NCBI GenBank assembly: GCA_964433975.1
Contig: CAYSSS010000024.1
Span: 1 to 23,692 of the forward strand
Source of the DNA: 2-01-FULL-45-10 sp964433975
Lineage (GTDB): Bacteria > Omnitrophota > Gorgyraeia > 2-01-FULL-45-10
DNA: 23,692 nt
Reading direction: 5' to 3'
Part shown: positions 12,301 through 16,347 of the stretch, piece by piece
How positions within the stretch are numbered: position 1 is the stretch's first letter
Layout: every line of letters starts with the position of its first letter
Translations under genes and position numbers: made by a program
Notes under the pieces: generated by a model
Seen by the model: only the letters and a program-made list of their open reading frames with translations
Database searches by the model: none
Told to the model about the DNA's origin: nothing

Positions 12301-12320
12301 GCTAATCCTAACTTCTTCAC
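1..12320 (-). CDS. Giant two-partner secretion exoprotein (TpsA, filamentous haemagglutinin-like adhesin), C-terminus beyond window
   Basis: The frame starting with GTG at 12320 stays open to the left edge, at least 4106 codons with no stop; the end is not in the window. Residues 1-24 form a signal peptide (KK, hydrophobic core, likely cut after LYA). Residues about 30-165 are the TPS/haemagglutination N-terminal domain, with VLSRVTG, ANGTLFLVNPNGIYF and NNLIAST. Then come beta-helix-like sections (to about 910), GLUG motifs (about 915-1335), autotransporter-type beta-strand repeats (about 1390-3330), DUF2341 (about 3415-3525), LamG (about 3527-3725), more beta-strand repeats, and YDG repeats from about 4005. 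GTG was chosen because AAAGGTGG lies 5 bases upstream and the signal peptide follows at once. The likely role is a secreted surface adhesin carried across the outer membrane by the TpsB encoded upstream. The TPS domain assignment is secure; the ligand is unknown. A lipobox reading (FLSC) is a poor match. Confidence 0.93.
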   Translation of the reverse strand, partial: MKKLGLAALTVLMASFLSCAALYALPEGEQVENGSATFDKPTATTLNITASDKAVINFNSFNIAYNEVVTFIQPSSDASVLSRVTGSQMSQIYGALNANGTLFLVNPNGIYFAPTAQVNVNNLIASTLDISTNNFINGNYILERNVNSEFAYILNEGRITGSNIALIASAVSNGDTGVLVAKVGTVNLASGDKVTVSFDRRGFLQVEINEKTTGKVLDMNGNDVKDAVKNSGTIEATQVMMSAKTANDIFENAINNTGVVKATGMVEVDGVIKIVSNGNINANLAGSTANIEVNRLDQDISISACTRVDDLITIEGNGLKVTYMVTSDFTLKTENAIDTTPGAILQGNSITLIANRFGTTVTPLNIDSPNIHIQRTIGNIDILESVGIGTSVQITGPPDGFGAIIYPKEANLTLTAENIELKGEDPAYLYGNITFSNLKCTVPDKYIYFEAGKTFTILGELLLKGAYARYVRVVSTVAGENWYIDPRGDRDLTYLWVEDSYNLDPLKIAMTESTNRTNNYNWDATATWIGAAAGLWSNVANWDGLGGAATPGAGDDVVFNATANTTSSVDVGFTSAIGSLSLNSGYTSTVTVANSLATTTASSGTGNVTLNAGILTLATGKTLTVAGTLTVSGGTLTATNGNIDVEGDVIISSGTLTAPTTGRTFTVAGNWTRLGGTFTYNTGTVTLDGTNQTFTGSTSFYALTKTVSSADILTFTNGTTQTITNSLILRGAASNLLTLQSDAAATFLLRVIGASTIDYVSVSYCNSSTGYQIIAFNSTNVLNNTYWLFPVPNGTPRYWIATSTANWNDTNNWSTTSGGTGGASVPGATETAIFDYAKSGNCTVNAVISIQDLYLAGYAGIFTQATGYAITLAGDYYQSSGAFTVSDHVVPANLPAFTIGATKTFAISGGTFNRYIGTGAVATPYEIRDVYDLQAMRCSRASYYKLANDIAAAGTANWNSGSGFEPIGRTWSTSSTTWAFSGNFDGNSKTISDLFINMPAVDGIGLFGSVFTTGSRTIKDVGLVNVNITGNGSVGGLIGSAIHLIDVTNCYVTGSVTGNSSYTGGLIGQIYVQSSTAIINISNSYATANVTGTSYVGGLVGRALDYYTNSSIKGIFITDCYATGNVIGSSTYVGGLIGRTYGHGSASMPIINVTSSYATGNVSGVTYVGGLIGENYAYSNLATIVVDKCYATGTVTATGNNAGGLIGRSAMSVANTQTITITDSYATGSVTGVSYVGGLVGYQLGVSSNSNLDILNCYSTGVVTGTTNKGGFIGYDTYGDYSEGDSYWNSTNNPTLNGIGNKASPATVHSATTAEMKLQATYNGWDFATPIWNIDTSPATYPYLQDQVWTWDAGGDGITWTDTANWDKAYGYPSTATNRAVINIGSAAITTPASSALTLGVLTLASGFSGSLTLGNTLTLSSSSRPDFGYLTVGAGTLAIADKDLAATGTMVLSGGAITGTTGILTCSTGYDVRNGSISAILAGNVGVTKTTADTVILSGANTYTGTTTVSAGTLTAGAPNVFGGASSTSALTITGGILDMAGFSQALGSLTGEGGTITSSSAGTVILTIGYDNTSPAVYNGIIENGSGTVSLTKAGDGTLTLGGDNTYSGDTTLNAGTLNINSATAIGAGTFTINGGTINNTYGSAITLSNNNLQTWGGDFTFTGTGDLNLGAGAVTLSADRTVTVSAGILTVGGVISGAGFGVTKAGSGTLTLTAANTYSDATTISSGTLTFSGTGTALNCTSFTIQGGGALTLDNSATNVASRIADAVSITMKGGSFNFIGNDSAASSETVGALNLSFGDNTVSATSGAGGATTLTFASISRSSGATMLFRGTNLGSNPGAGNTNIMFTDPAGLNLTGGGGAAGSTTISIVPYAIGDISATGSGIGFVTYNVDTNGNTNGIRPLDLTTEYTTSTDDGSTQNVRLTASASPDANRTWNSLLISGNGVIYTIGATGTKTLTIATGAICSAGTNTNTIAGAANYTLTAPASPNNEFKLFTIKDLKITAPITDTNTPGVTKASAGALNLSASNTHSGGTTLNAGTLYIDSATLLGTGTFTISGGTIDNTSAGSLTLSNNNAQTWNGSFVFTGTDNLNMGTGAVTLESNATLTVNGTNTLRVDGVIGGAYSLAKAGTGALTLSGTNTFGGAGKNFTLTAGTFNINNASAIGDAGTTFIINGGTIVNETDGALTINYAQVWGGSFAIALEVLKQWYAPLNFGTGAVTMTSDVTITTNANTHLLVGGVISGNYNLTKTGGMTGMLTLSGANTFGGSGKSFTFGTGSNAGCLYLNNASALGSVNNTFVLNAGGGYSYIGNTSGAPVTLNNYAMTWSGSYIYFYGPYDLNLGAGNVTMTTNVTLSSYTPTPGNIRIPPEFASLVITTPVNLTVGGVISGAYNLILGGYSNGAITLSGANTFGGVSKTVTFNGGILNINNAQALGNSSNTFVIGISGNLWWLDNTSGNAITLNNYAQTWSSNFTFIGTNNLNLGTGAVTMGASRTVTVNGGTLTVGGIISGASMSLTKAGVGTLALTGVSTFNGGVVVNGGKLLLDLSTNTTGVVAAANILTMGGGTLEVKGKNTGTSGQILGNVTINAGASSIILNPNGGTSTILNLGTITATTAGGSLLVGKASGAGTGTITITTTSNKDAAGIYGGRVIYTSDGGATCDWATTASGSSPYTLSAYAGYTTLPTSGGSSGVNYIATSNTTLTGSFTVNTLKIATGVTVALDSYALTVNSGGLLVVGSTAVIISGSAVPGLIGGTNGIGGYDLVVGNYNTGAGNGLTISAIIGNNGANATALTAFGTGTTIISSASNSYTGLTMVGTGTLQAGANNVFGGASSTSALTINIGATLDMNGYNQAFGSLTGSGGTITSSRAGAVTLTIGYNNTSPAVYNGIIQNGLGTVSLTKVGSGTLTLGGNNTYSGNTTLDGTGTLAINLNTSLGTGTFIQNTGTTFTNNISTNSMISVIPNNAQWNGSITINNGPYFSDNVAMGSNVTIAGNSTFGVVGVLSGAYNLAYSNVRLRLFGANTFGGVGNTITQGASGFIYLFNDSALGDVNNTVVWNAGSFFETNSSFLRTVTLAGIQINASSIMIGNSGSASYLKIDAPVILGTDVTFTHGSGVSHIIFNGVISGPYSLTITTSVDIIDLNAANTFGTTGKNITLTTGVLNINNASALGNSANTLVLSGGTINNTSGGTITLANPYVQTWSGNFAFTGTNNLNLSTGAVTLSADRTVTVNGGTLTVGGVVTGTGTIGLTKAGSGILSLTDTLTIGGNLTISAGTILANASAINVGGNWANSGTFTAGAGTVTFTATSGTNNITAGGSSFYNLTINGSGGTFACQDNLTVANNFTITAGIFTAPSGTLYVGGNWSDTGGAFKHNNGTVDFNGSGTQTIAYGNTFYNLTHSGGGTLQLLTADPSSWYVTSGWLYRKAITISNSVVSGGSDLSDFPLLISLASDAGLAAYALSTGYDILFTSSNGTTKLSHEIEQYTPGTGELVAWVKIPTLSASDDTILYMYYGNASADNQQDAANVWHGDYDYSAVWHLADATTTTISDSTGHGYTGTKRAVGEPVEIAGKIGNAQNFDGTNDYINLTGFTSAGTTYTFEFWINANNTSTINQYMFDIQTGRLLCGWVKDVTGKIGVYDGAWKEFGNTPSAGSWHQLAFVFNGSTSKMTLYVDGSPYGSELSYTPRSIGGNVVLGSRYSMDQTYFKGIIDEVRVSPIVRTAGWIATEWNNQNTPATYQAVGGQGTQGLTVANNLDNSGGTLDLNGNNVAVTGAFTNSNATLKLTGDENVTTPTLNTGSIVEYSATSGSRAIKPWTYTNATLKINGNNGTFTLPATKTVAGVEIADGTFDMNGFDLNVTGNWTKNGGIFTPDVGIVNFNGSITQSIGGSSATTFGSVTINNASGVGLTNDAIIGGTLTLTSGAFSVGSNTLTLNGPAIAGTPANLSATLSSSLIFGGSSAGVGIPSSVTALNNLTINNTNNVILNSNLALSGLLTLTSGALKITATAVGNDKIYDGNMDATVSLSSYKITSRVPTFAYAASFADQDVNNPASPITISVGSISLTGDYADDYVLSSDTASTTANIEKRTFTAALTGTVSKIYDG
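1150..2075 (-). other. DUF2341 plus LamG (concanavalin-like) domain block inside TpsA
   Basis: Reading on the minus strand, residues about 3415-3525 show the DUF2341 pattern: WLYRKAITISN, DFPLLISL, GYDILFTSS, HEIEQYTPGTGELVAWVKIP and ILYMYYGNASA. Directly after it, residues about 3527-3725 show a LamG/concanavalin-A-like fold: AVWHLAD, NAQNFDGTNDYI, TYTFEFWIN, WHQLAFVFNG, MTLYVDGSPYGS and GIIDEVRVSPIVRT. DUF2341-LamG pairs are common in secreted proteins, where LamG modules usually bind carbohydrate or protein ligands. Here the pair breaks the beta-strand repeat region and is the best candidate in view for a globular binding module on the fibre. Confidence 0.85.
3555..3860 (-). repeat. Intragenic duplication, copy A (partner at 7495-7800)
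   Basis: This stretch and 7495-7800 encode the same PATR variant: NVFGGASSTSALTI, then LDMxGxxQAxGSLTGxGG, TSSxAGxVxLTIGYxNTSP, AVYNGIIxNGxGTVSLTK and the core GTLTLGGxNTYSG. The copies are about 3.9 kb apart and are much closer to each other than to neighbouring units, which suggests a segmental duplication or gene conversion inside tpsA. Confidence 0.75.
7495..7800 (-). repeat. Intragenic duplication, copy B (partner at 3555-3860)
   Basis: This is the second copy of the closely matching PATR variant described at 3555-3860. Copy B reads GGASSTSALTITGG, LDMAGFSQALGSLTG and TIGYDNTSPAVYNGII. Copy A has GYNQAFGSLTG and TIGYNNTSPAVYNGII at the same places. At DNA level the two share long blocks with scattered, mostly third-position, differences. 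Confidence 0.75.
8310..9590 (-). repeat. GLUG-motif block in TpsA
   Basis: The block opens with the typical lead-in IGTGAVATPYEIRDVYDLQ, YYKLANDIA and GFEPIG. It then carries about seven GLUG repeats of the form CYATGNVxGxxYVGGLIG (for example SYATGSVTGVSYVGGLVG near 8640). It closes with the usual cap TTAEMKLQATYNGWDF, PIWNID and YPYL. At DNA level the repeats appear as regularly spaced near-copies of the SYATG and GGLIG codons. GLUG repeats are found in bacterial adhesins and immunoglobulin A protease-like surface proteins. They occupy residues about 915-1335. Confidence 0.88.
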
Positions 12321-12325
12321 TTTTG

Positions 12326-12333
12326 CCACCTTT
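12326..12333 (-). promoter_or_regulatory. Shine-Dalgarno of tpsA, abutting the riboswitch
   Basis: AAAGGTGG lies 5 bases upstream of the GTG start codon and decides that start. It begins directly after the conserved UUACCG end of the GEMM-I aptamer, so the 3' strand of P1 and the ribosome-binding site share bases. The upstream CUUUGCUGC segment (12420-12412) can pair with GGUGGC plus the following A run, apart from a bulged A and two G-U pairs. Confidence 0.75.
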
Positions 12334-12420
12334 CGGTAACCCGGCTTTCCTCACTTTCGAGGATCCGCGGCTTTGCGTCCCAGCCTTACGACTGGTTTGC
12401 TATTATCGCTTGCAGCAAAG
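12331..12420 (-). promoter_or_regulatory. GEMM-I cyclic dinucleotide riboswitch, A20 variant (GEMM-Ib-like)
   Basis: The leader RNA carries the conserved core of the GEMM-I family: GCAAACC (12400-12394), stem P2 CCAGUC/GGCUGG capped by a GUAA (GNRA) tetraloop (12395-12380), GGACGCAAAGCC (12380-12369), stem P3 with CCUC/GAGG and an asymmetric AU/AAAG internal loop (12368-12341), and GGGUUACCG (12342-12334). Aligned by eye with the Vc2 aptamer, A18, G21, A47 (12374) and C92 (12336) are kept, but position 20, which contacts one ligand base, is A (12401) instead of G. GEMM-I RNAs bind c-di-GMP, and A20 variants include the 3',3'-cGAMP sensors of Geobacter. No terminator follows and the Shine-Dalgarno is adjacent, so control is probably at translation. 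Family assignment is firm; ligand identity is inference. Confidence 0.9.
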
Positions 12421-12487
12421 AGCTAACTAACTAATTCTACTAATACCAACTTTCGAAATCTTAATCCGCCTTTCCATTACATTAATA

Positions 12488-12515
12488 ACTATATCATAGT
12501 ACTGTTAGTTGTCAA
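12488..12515 (-). promoter_or_regulatory. Sigma70-type promoter of tpsA
   Basis: TTGACA (12510-12515) and TATAGT (12488-12493) are separated by 16 bases on the minus strand. The -35 box is a perfect consensus and the -10 matches in five of six bases. Transcription would start near 12481, giving a leader of about 160 bases that contains the whole riboswitch. tpsA can thus be transcribed independently of tpsB and the kinase. Confidence 0.75.
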
Positions 12516-12621
12516 TAGACTATATCCTAATGTTTCATTGCTAACCGATGATAGTGGTATATAGCGGTGGGCGCTAAGTATCTTTCTATTAACGGTTTTT
12601 TTCTAACTTTTCTTTTACTAA

Positions 12622-14529
12622 CTACGTTTTGAGCTTGGGGAGTCTAAAGGTGAGCTTTGTTCCCTTGCCGAATTCGCTTTCAATAGATATATTGCCGTTA
12701 TGCATCTCCACAATATCTTTTGCTATAGCAAGCCCTAAACCCGGGAATCTCCTGAATGCACCGGGAATATCGACCGGTTTTATCCCAACACCGGTATCTG
12801 ATACCGAACACTCTACATCATCATTAAAATCTTTGATCGATATTGTGATAGTCCCCCTTTCGGTGAACTTGATGGCATTCTCTATCAGGTTATTGATCAC
12901 TTTCGTTATCTTATCGGCATCAGCGGATACGTTTACAGGGTCCTTAGGGACATCCAATTTAAGATCGAGCCCGCTACCGCGTATTTTAGGTTCATACACA
13001 AATATGGCGTTTCTTAATAAGCTTCTGATGTCGACCGTTCTTTTGTTAAGATCTACCTTTCCGGATTCCAGTTTAGCCGTATCCAACAGCTTATCTACAT
13101 TTTCTGATATAACCTTTAAACTATTATCGGCAGCGCTGATAGCTTTCTTCTGTCTATCATTTATGGCTCTGGGCATCTCCTCCAGAATGAGAGAGAGACC
13201 TTCTTTTACGCTCTGTATCGGCCGAATAAGGCCGGAGAAGGCCGACAAAAATCCCAAGCTCATCTGTCCCAATTTATCCTCAAGCCTTCTGCGCTGCATC
13301 ATCTCTTTGTCAAGGTTTGCTACGGGAGGGGCCCAGCTCTTTAAAGTAGCGACCATTTTGTTGACCGAATCCGCCAGGCGCATAAGTTCGGCTTCTCTGC
13401 CTGCATCTATCCTGTAGTCCAGTTCCCCTCGCGCAATGCGGTCGATCCCCTCGCGTATCTTTCTGATCGGTACCATAAAGAGATCTGCTATTACGAATGC
13501 CGCCGATGCCAGGAGGAGGATCAATGCGATCCCTATCAAAAATGTCTGTAAAAATAACTTACTCAGAGGCGCAAATACCTCCCCGGCGCCCTGCGTGACA
13601 AAGACTATCCATCCTATTTGGCCTTCGCCCAGCAGCCTGTGCTGAACTTGGGAAAATGACGCGAATACCTTTGAGGCCTGCGAATATACGCCCCTTAATA
13701 TCATCCATCGGTCCGGGGACTGTAACACTTTCTTCAGGTCTTCGTAACTGCAAAATTTGTTGGCGAACGGTTTAGCGGAACGCTGGTATATGAGGTACCC
13801 TTTGTCGTCCACGAGGCTTGCCAAGCCGGTGCGCTTGAACTTAAAATCTTCCAGCGGTTTGAAGAAGAGGCTTATATCCACAAGTGAGCGGTAGAGGCCT
13901 ATGAGTTCACCGGACTTATCTTTCACAGGAAGGACCAGTGGTATACACCAGGTTTTTGCCTTCTCATCATATACTACATTCCCTATGTACGGTTTACCTG
14001 TCCCGCCGCTAAAAGCCTCTTTCCACCAGTCCTTAGCGCCCTGATAAAAATCCGGCGTCCTGGCCGTGGCGCCGACAATGCCGCCGAATCTGTCGGTGAC
14101 CAAAAGGTTCACTATCTTGTTTTCCGCGCCCAATACATCTTTTAATCTTACGGCAGCCTTGTTCTCCAGACACTCTTTTATAAGAGAATGGTCGTCACCG
14201 GATTCTATCCACTTCTTATCCATGTCCATAAGGTAACGTTCGGCGGTATTCTTGTCAACGCCATATCTGGAGTTGCTCTCTTTTATAGCGTTATTTATTA
14301 CCTCGTCCGAGGCTGTCAGGCGCATGAGATCCATCTCTTTATCGATCACGCCCGAGATGTTGTCTGCCATGAGGCGCGCCATCTCTCTGTTGGACTCGCC
14401 TGCTGTATCGCGCAGCGCGTTAAAATTATGCATATATACTAAGAATAAAGATAACGCAAGGAAGACGAAAAGCGCGCCCGAAGTGATGACGGCCATTTTG
14501 ATCCTGAAGTCCTTCATAAGTATATTCAT
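12622..14529 (-). CDS. Membrane sensor histidine kinase-like protein lacking the phosphoacceptor His
   Basis: This 635-residue protein has TM1 at about 12-33, an extracytoplasmic Cache-like sensor domain at about 35-320 (WWKEAF, PLVLPVKDKSGELIGLYRSLVD), TM2 at about 326-350, HAMP at about 351-402, a helical dimerisation region at about 405-490 and a HATPase_c domain at about 500-630. The ATP site is present: NLIENAIKF (N-box, 547-555), DTGVGI (578-583), GLGLA (597-601). The lid between the last two is only 13 residues long. Where the H-box should read SHELRTPL, the sequence is FSGLIRPIQ (431-439), and no histidine occurs between residues 298 and 609. It lies 14 bases after tpsB and before tpsA, with no response regulator nearby. 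It may be a signalling ATPase or an accessory sensor rather than a classical kinase. The first ATG is used; M5 is an alternative. Confidence 0.85.
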   Translation of the reverse strand: MNILMKDFRIKMAVITSGALFVFLALSLFLVYMHNFNALRDTAGESNREMARLMADNISGVIDKEMDLMRLTASDEVINNAIKESNSRYGVDKNTAERYLMDMDKKWIESGDDHSLIKECLENKAAVRLKDVLGAENKIVNLLVTDRFGGIVGATARTPDFYQGAKDWWKEAFSGGTGKPYIGNVVYDEKAKTWCIPLVLPVKDKSGELIGLYRSLVDISLFFKPLEDFKFKRTGLASLVDDKGYLIYQRSAKPFANKFCSYEDLKKVLQSPDRWMILRGVYSQASKVFASFSQVQHRLLGEGQIGWIVFVTQGAGEVFAPLSKLFLQTFLIGIALILLLASAAFVIADLFMVPIRKIREGIDRIARGELDYRIDAGREAELMRLADSVNKMVATLKSWAPPVANLDKEMMQRRRLEDKLGQMSLGFLSAFSGLIRPIQSVKEGLSLILEEMPRAINDRQKKAISAADNSLKVISENVDKLLDTAKLESGKVDLNKRTVDIRSLLRNAIFVYEPKIRGSGLDLKLDVPKDPVNVSADADKITKVINNLIENAIKFTERGTITISIKDFNDDVECSVSDTGVGIKPVDIPGAFRRFPGLGLAIAKDIVEMHNGNISIESEFGKGTKLTFRLPKLKT

Positions 14530-14543
14530 GTGTATCTGCCTAT

Positions 14544-16298
14544 TTATATCTCACCCTGGAACGAGATATTGAAATTGGACGGTCCCTGGCCTTGACCGGG
14601 TCTGTCTCCCACCCTCTCGGCCCAATCGAGCCTCAAAAAGAGGTTCCTGTTTATTTGCACCCTTAATCCCCCGCCTAATCCCATGAGGAACTTCGTCTCT
14701 CTCTCGCCCGGACCGAACTTCTTCAATTTTCCTGCGCCCATATCCATAAAGATGACCGGCTCTATCTGATGGCACAAGGGCGTCGTTGAGTATGGCAATT
14801 TAAAATCTTTCGGGACAAAGAACATGGGGAATACCCAGTCAGCGTTAAGGCTGATACCGTAATCGGCAAGGTAGTCGCCTTCCGGATAACCGCGTATATA
14901 ATACGCGCCGCCGAACTGCATCTGTTCCGAGGGCGGAAGAGTGTGGGTGGCATTCTGGAACTGGCATTTCATATTAAGGTAGCTGTCCGCCGGCATCCTC
15001 TGTATGCGCCTTATGGTCTGCTCAAATACAAAGAAGAAACCTCCCGTTCCCGATCTCGAGGCGGATACGTGATCAGCGCTGGACGCGCCCAAAAAATGGG
15101 CCGTAGAGAACCTGAATTGTGATAGAAACGATGTCTGGCCGCCTCCGGCGAAGGAGTCTATCTTTGTAAGATCAAAATTGACGTACGGTACCCTGAGCTG
15201 GTCATCGGTGCTCTTCTCGCCCATCTGCCATTTCTTGATGGACTTTATATCCATGCCGCCTTCAGTATTCATCTGAAGGTCTTCAGTCAGATACATCTCT
15301 GACAATATCTTGGGAGTATAGATCTGTGTATTGCTCGTTATGCCGTAGCCTTTGTACTCCCTGCCGAGCTTATTTGTAAAGATAACGGCATCAAATCCAA
15401 CTCTGGTGCCGTATGTGTCTATGGGGTACGTGTAGCTTACAAAATTACCCTGGGTCATGGCGCTCTCGATCGTATTGAAGAAGAGCGAATCGTTCTGGCC
15501 AAGCATGTTGGTAGAGCGGAAAGATATTGAGGTTCTCAGCTTTCCCACGAGGCGCGTCCCCTGATTGTCAAAGGCTCCGCCGGCATGATACGGGAATTTA
15601 TCTTCTACTATGAGCGTGACGTCCGAAGATCCCGGGTCCTTCCCGGCCCCTATGACCGTCCTTACCTCGAGATCGGAATTCTGATTAAGCCTCAGAAGAT
15701 CTCTGGACAGCTTGAATACATTTAAAATTTCATTTTTTTTTGCGTGGAAATATTTCTGTATAAGCTTGCTGGAAAACCATTTATTGCCCTCTACCTTTAC
15801 TTCGCCTACGGTCCCTTCCAGTATCCGTATCTCTATCTTACCCCCCACGACATCCTGTTCAGGCAGATAGATGTTCGTAGTCAGATACCCCAGGAGCTTA
15901 TATTCGGATTTTATCTTTTTGGCGATATCGTCTATATCTTGGTAAGTTACTTTTTTCCCCAGGTAAGGCTCATAGGCTTTTCGGAAATGGTCGGGCTCAA
16001 ATAAGGTCGATCCCGTGACTTTGACGTCATTAAGGATAAAAGACGGCCCGCCTTCTATGGCGGGCTTCTTTGCTTCTTCCTCTATGTCTATTTGGGGCGC
16101 CTTGGGTTTCTTTCGTTCGAGCCTATTCTTCTCCAGTTCGGACTCTTCTATGAAACGGCTCATCTGCGCGCCGGGGGAGTCTCCTGAAGGAGCGCGCGGC
16201 GGCGGGGTTTGCGCGATAGAACCTGAGGCCAAAAAAAGGGACAACAGGATTAACGCGGACGAGGATATCGCTATTCTTTTACCTATTGCTTTGATCAT
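14544..16298 (-). CDS. Two-partner secretion outer-membrane transporter (TpsB, ShlB/FhaC/HecB family)
   Basis: This 584-residue protein has a signal peptide (1-29, ending GSIAQ) and a charged N-terminal helix (about 42-65) that may be the plug helix. Two POTRA domains follow at about 86-160 (FILNDVKVTGSTLF to GKIEIRILEG) and 163-233 (GEVKVEGNKWF to VTLIVED), then a 16-strand-type barrel from 234 on. The barrel has the family hallmarks YYIRGYPEGD (466-475, the VRGY motif of loop 6) and FMDMG (517-521). Length and order match FhaC-type transporters, which move one TpsA partner through the outer membrane by recognising its TPS domain. That partner is the giant protein at 1-12320. The kinase gene follows after 14 bases and probably shares its transcript. 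No good Shine-Dalgarno precedes the ATG. Confidence 0.93.
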   Translation of the reverse strand: MIKAIGKRIAISSSALILLSLFLASGSIAQTPPPRAPSGDSPGAQMSRFIEESELEKNRLERKKPKAPQIDIEEEAKKPAIEGGPSFILNDVKVTGSTLFEPDHFRKAYEPYLGKKVTYQDIDDIAKKIKSEYKLLGYLTTNIYLPEQDVVGGKIEIRILEGTVGEVKVEGNKWFSSKLIQKYFHAKKNEILNVFKLSRDLLRLNQNSDLEVRTVIGAGKDPGSSDVTLIVEDKFPYHAGGAFDNQGTRLVGKLRTSISFRSTNMLGQNDSLFFNTIESAMTQGNFVSYTYPIDTYGTRVGFDAVIFTNKLGREYKGYGITSNTQIYTPKILSEMYLTEDLQMNTEGGMDIKSIKKWQMGEKSTDDQLRVPYVNFDLTKIDSFAGGGQTSFLSQFRFSTAHFLGASSADHVSASRSGTGGFFFVFEQTIRRIQRMPADSYLNMKCQFQNATHTLPPSEQMQFGGAYYIRGYPEGDYLADYGISLNADWVFPMFFVPKDFKLPYSTTPLCHQIEPVIFMDMGAGKLKKFGPGERETKFLMGLGGGLRVQINRNLFLRLDWAERVGDRPGQGQGPSNFNISFQGEI

Positions 16299-16313
16299 GA
16301 TATATTTGATGTA

Positions 16314-16342
16314 AATATAACATATAAATGCTCTTTTTGCAA
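16314..16342 (-). promoter_or_regulatory. Possible promoter of tpsB with a very short leader
   Basis: TTGCAA (16337-16342) and TATATT (16314-16319) are 17 bases apart. The -10 ends only 15 bases before the tpsB ATG, so the leader would be about 8-9 bases, which agrees with the missing Shine-Dalgarno. The region is AT-rich, so a chance match is possible. Confidence 0.45.
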
Positions 16343-16347
16343 CTCCG

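Larger units (their letters stand above)
12321..12621 (-). other. Kinase-tpsA intergenic region
   Basis: This AT-rich gap of 301 bases holds no gene. It contains the tpsA promoter, the long leader and the riboswitch, listed separately. Between the kinase stop codon and the promoter I see only a small TAGCG/CGCTA hairpin near 12561-12575 without a T-run, so I do not call a terminator for the kinase gene; read-through into tpsA is possible. Confidence 0.6.

Noticed and set aside
12240..12320. TpsA as a lipoprotein with Cys at FLSC
   Set aside because: The residues before Cys fit a lipobox poorly (Phe at -3, Leu at -2), and a normal signal peptidase I site LYA follows.
12629..13417. Plus-strand open frame of 262 codons opposite the kinase gene
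   Set aside because: The minus-strand frame has clear HAMP and HATPase motifs; the plus frame is its antisense shadow.
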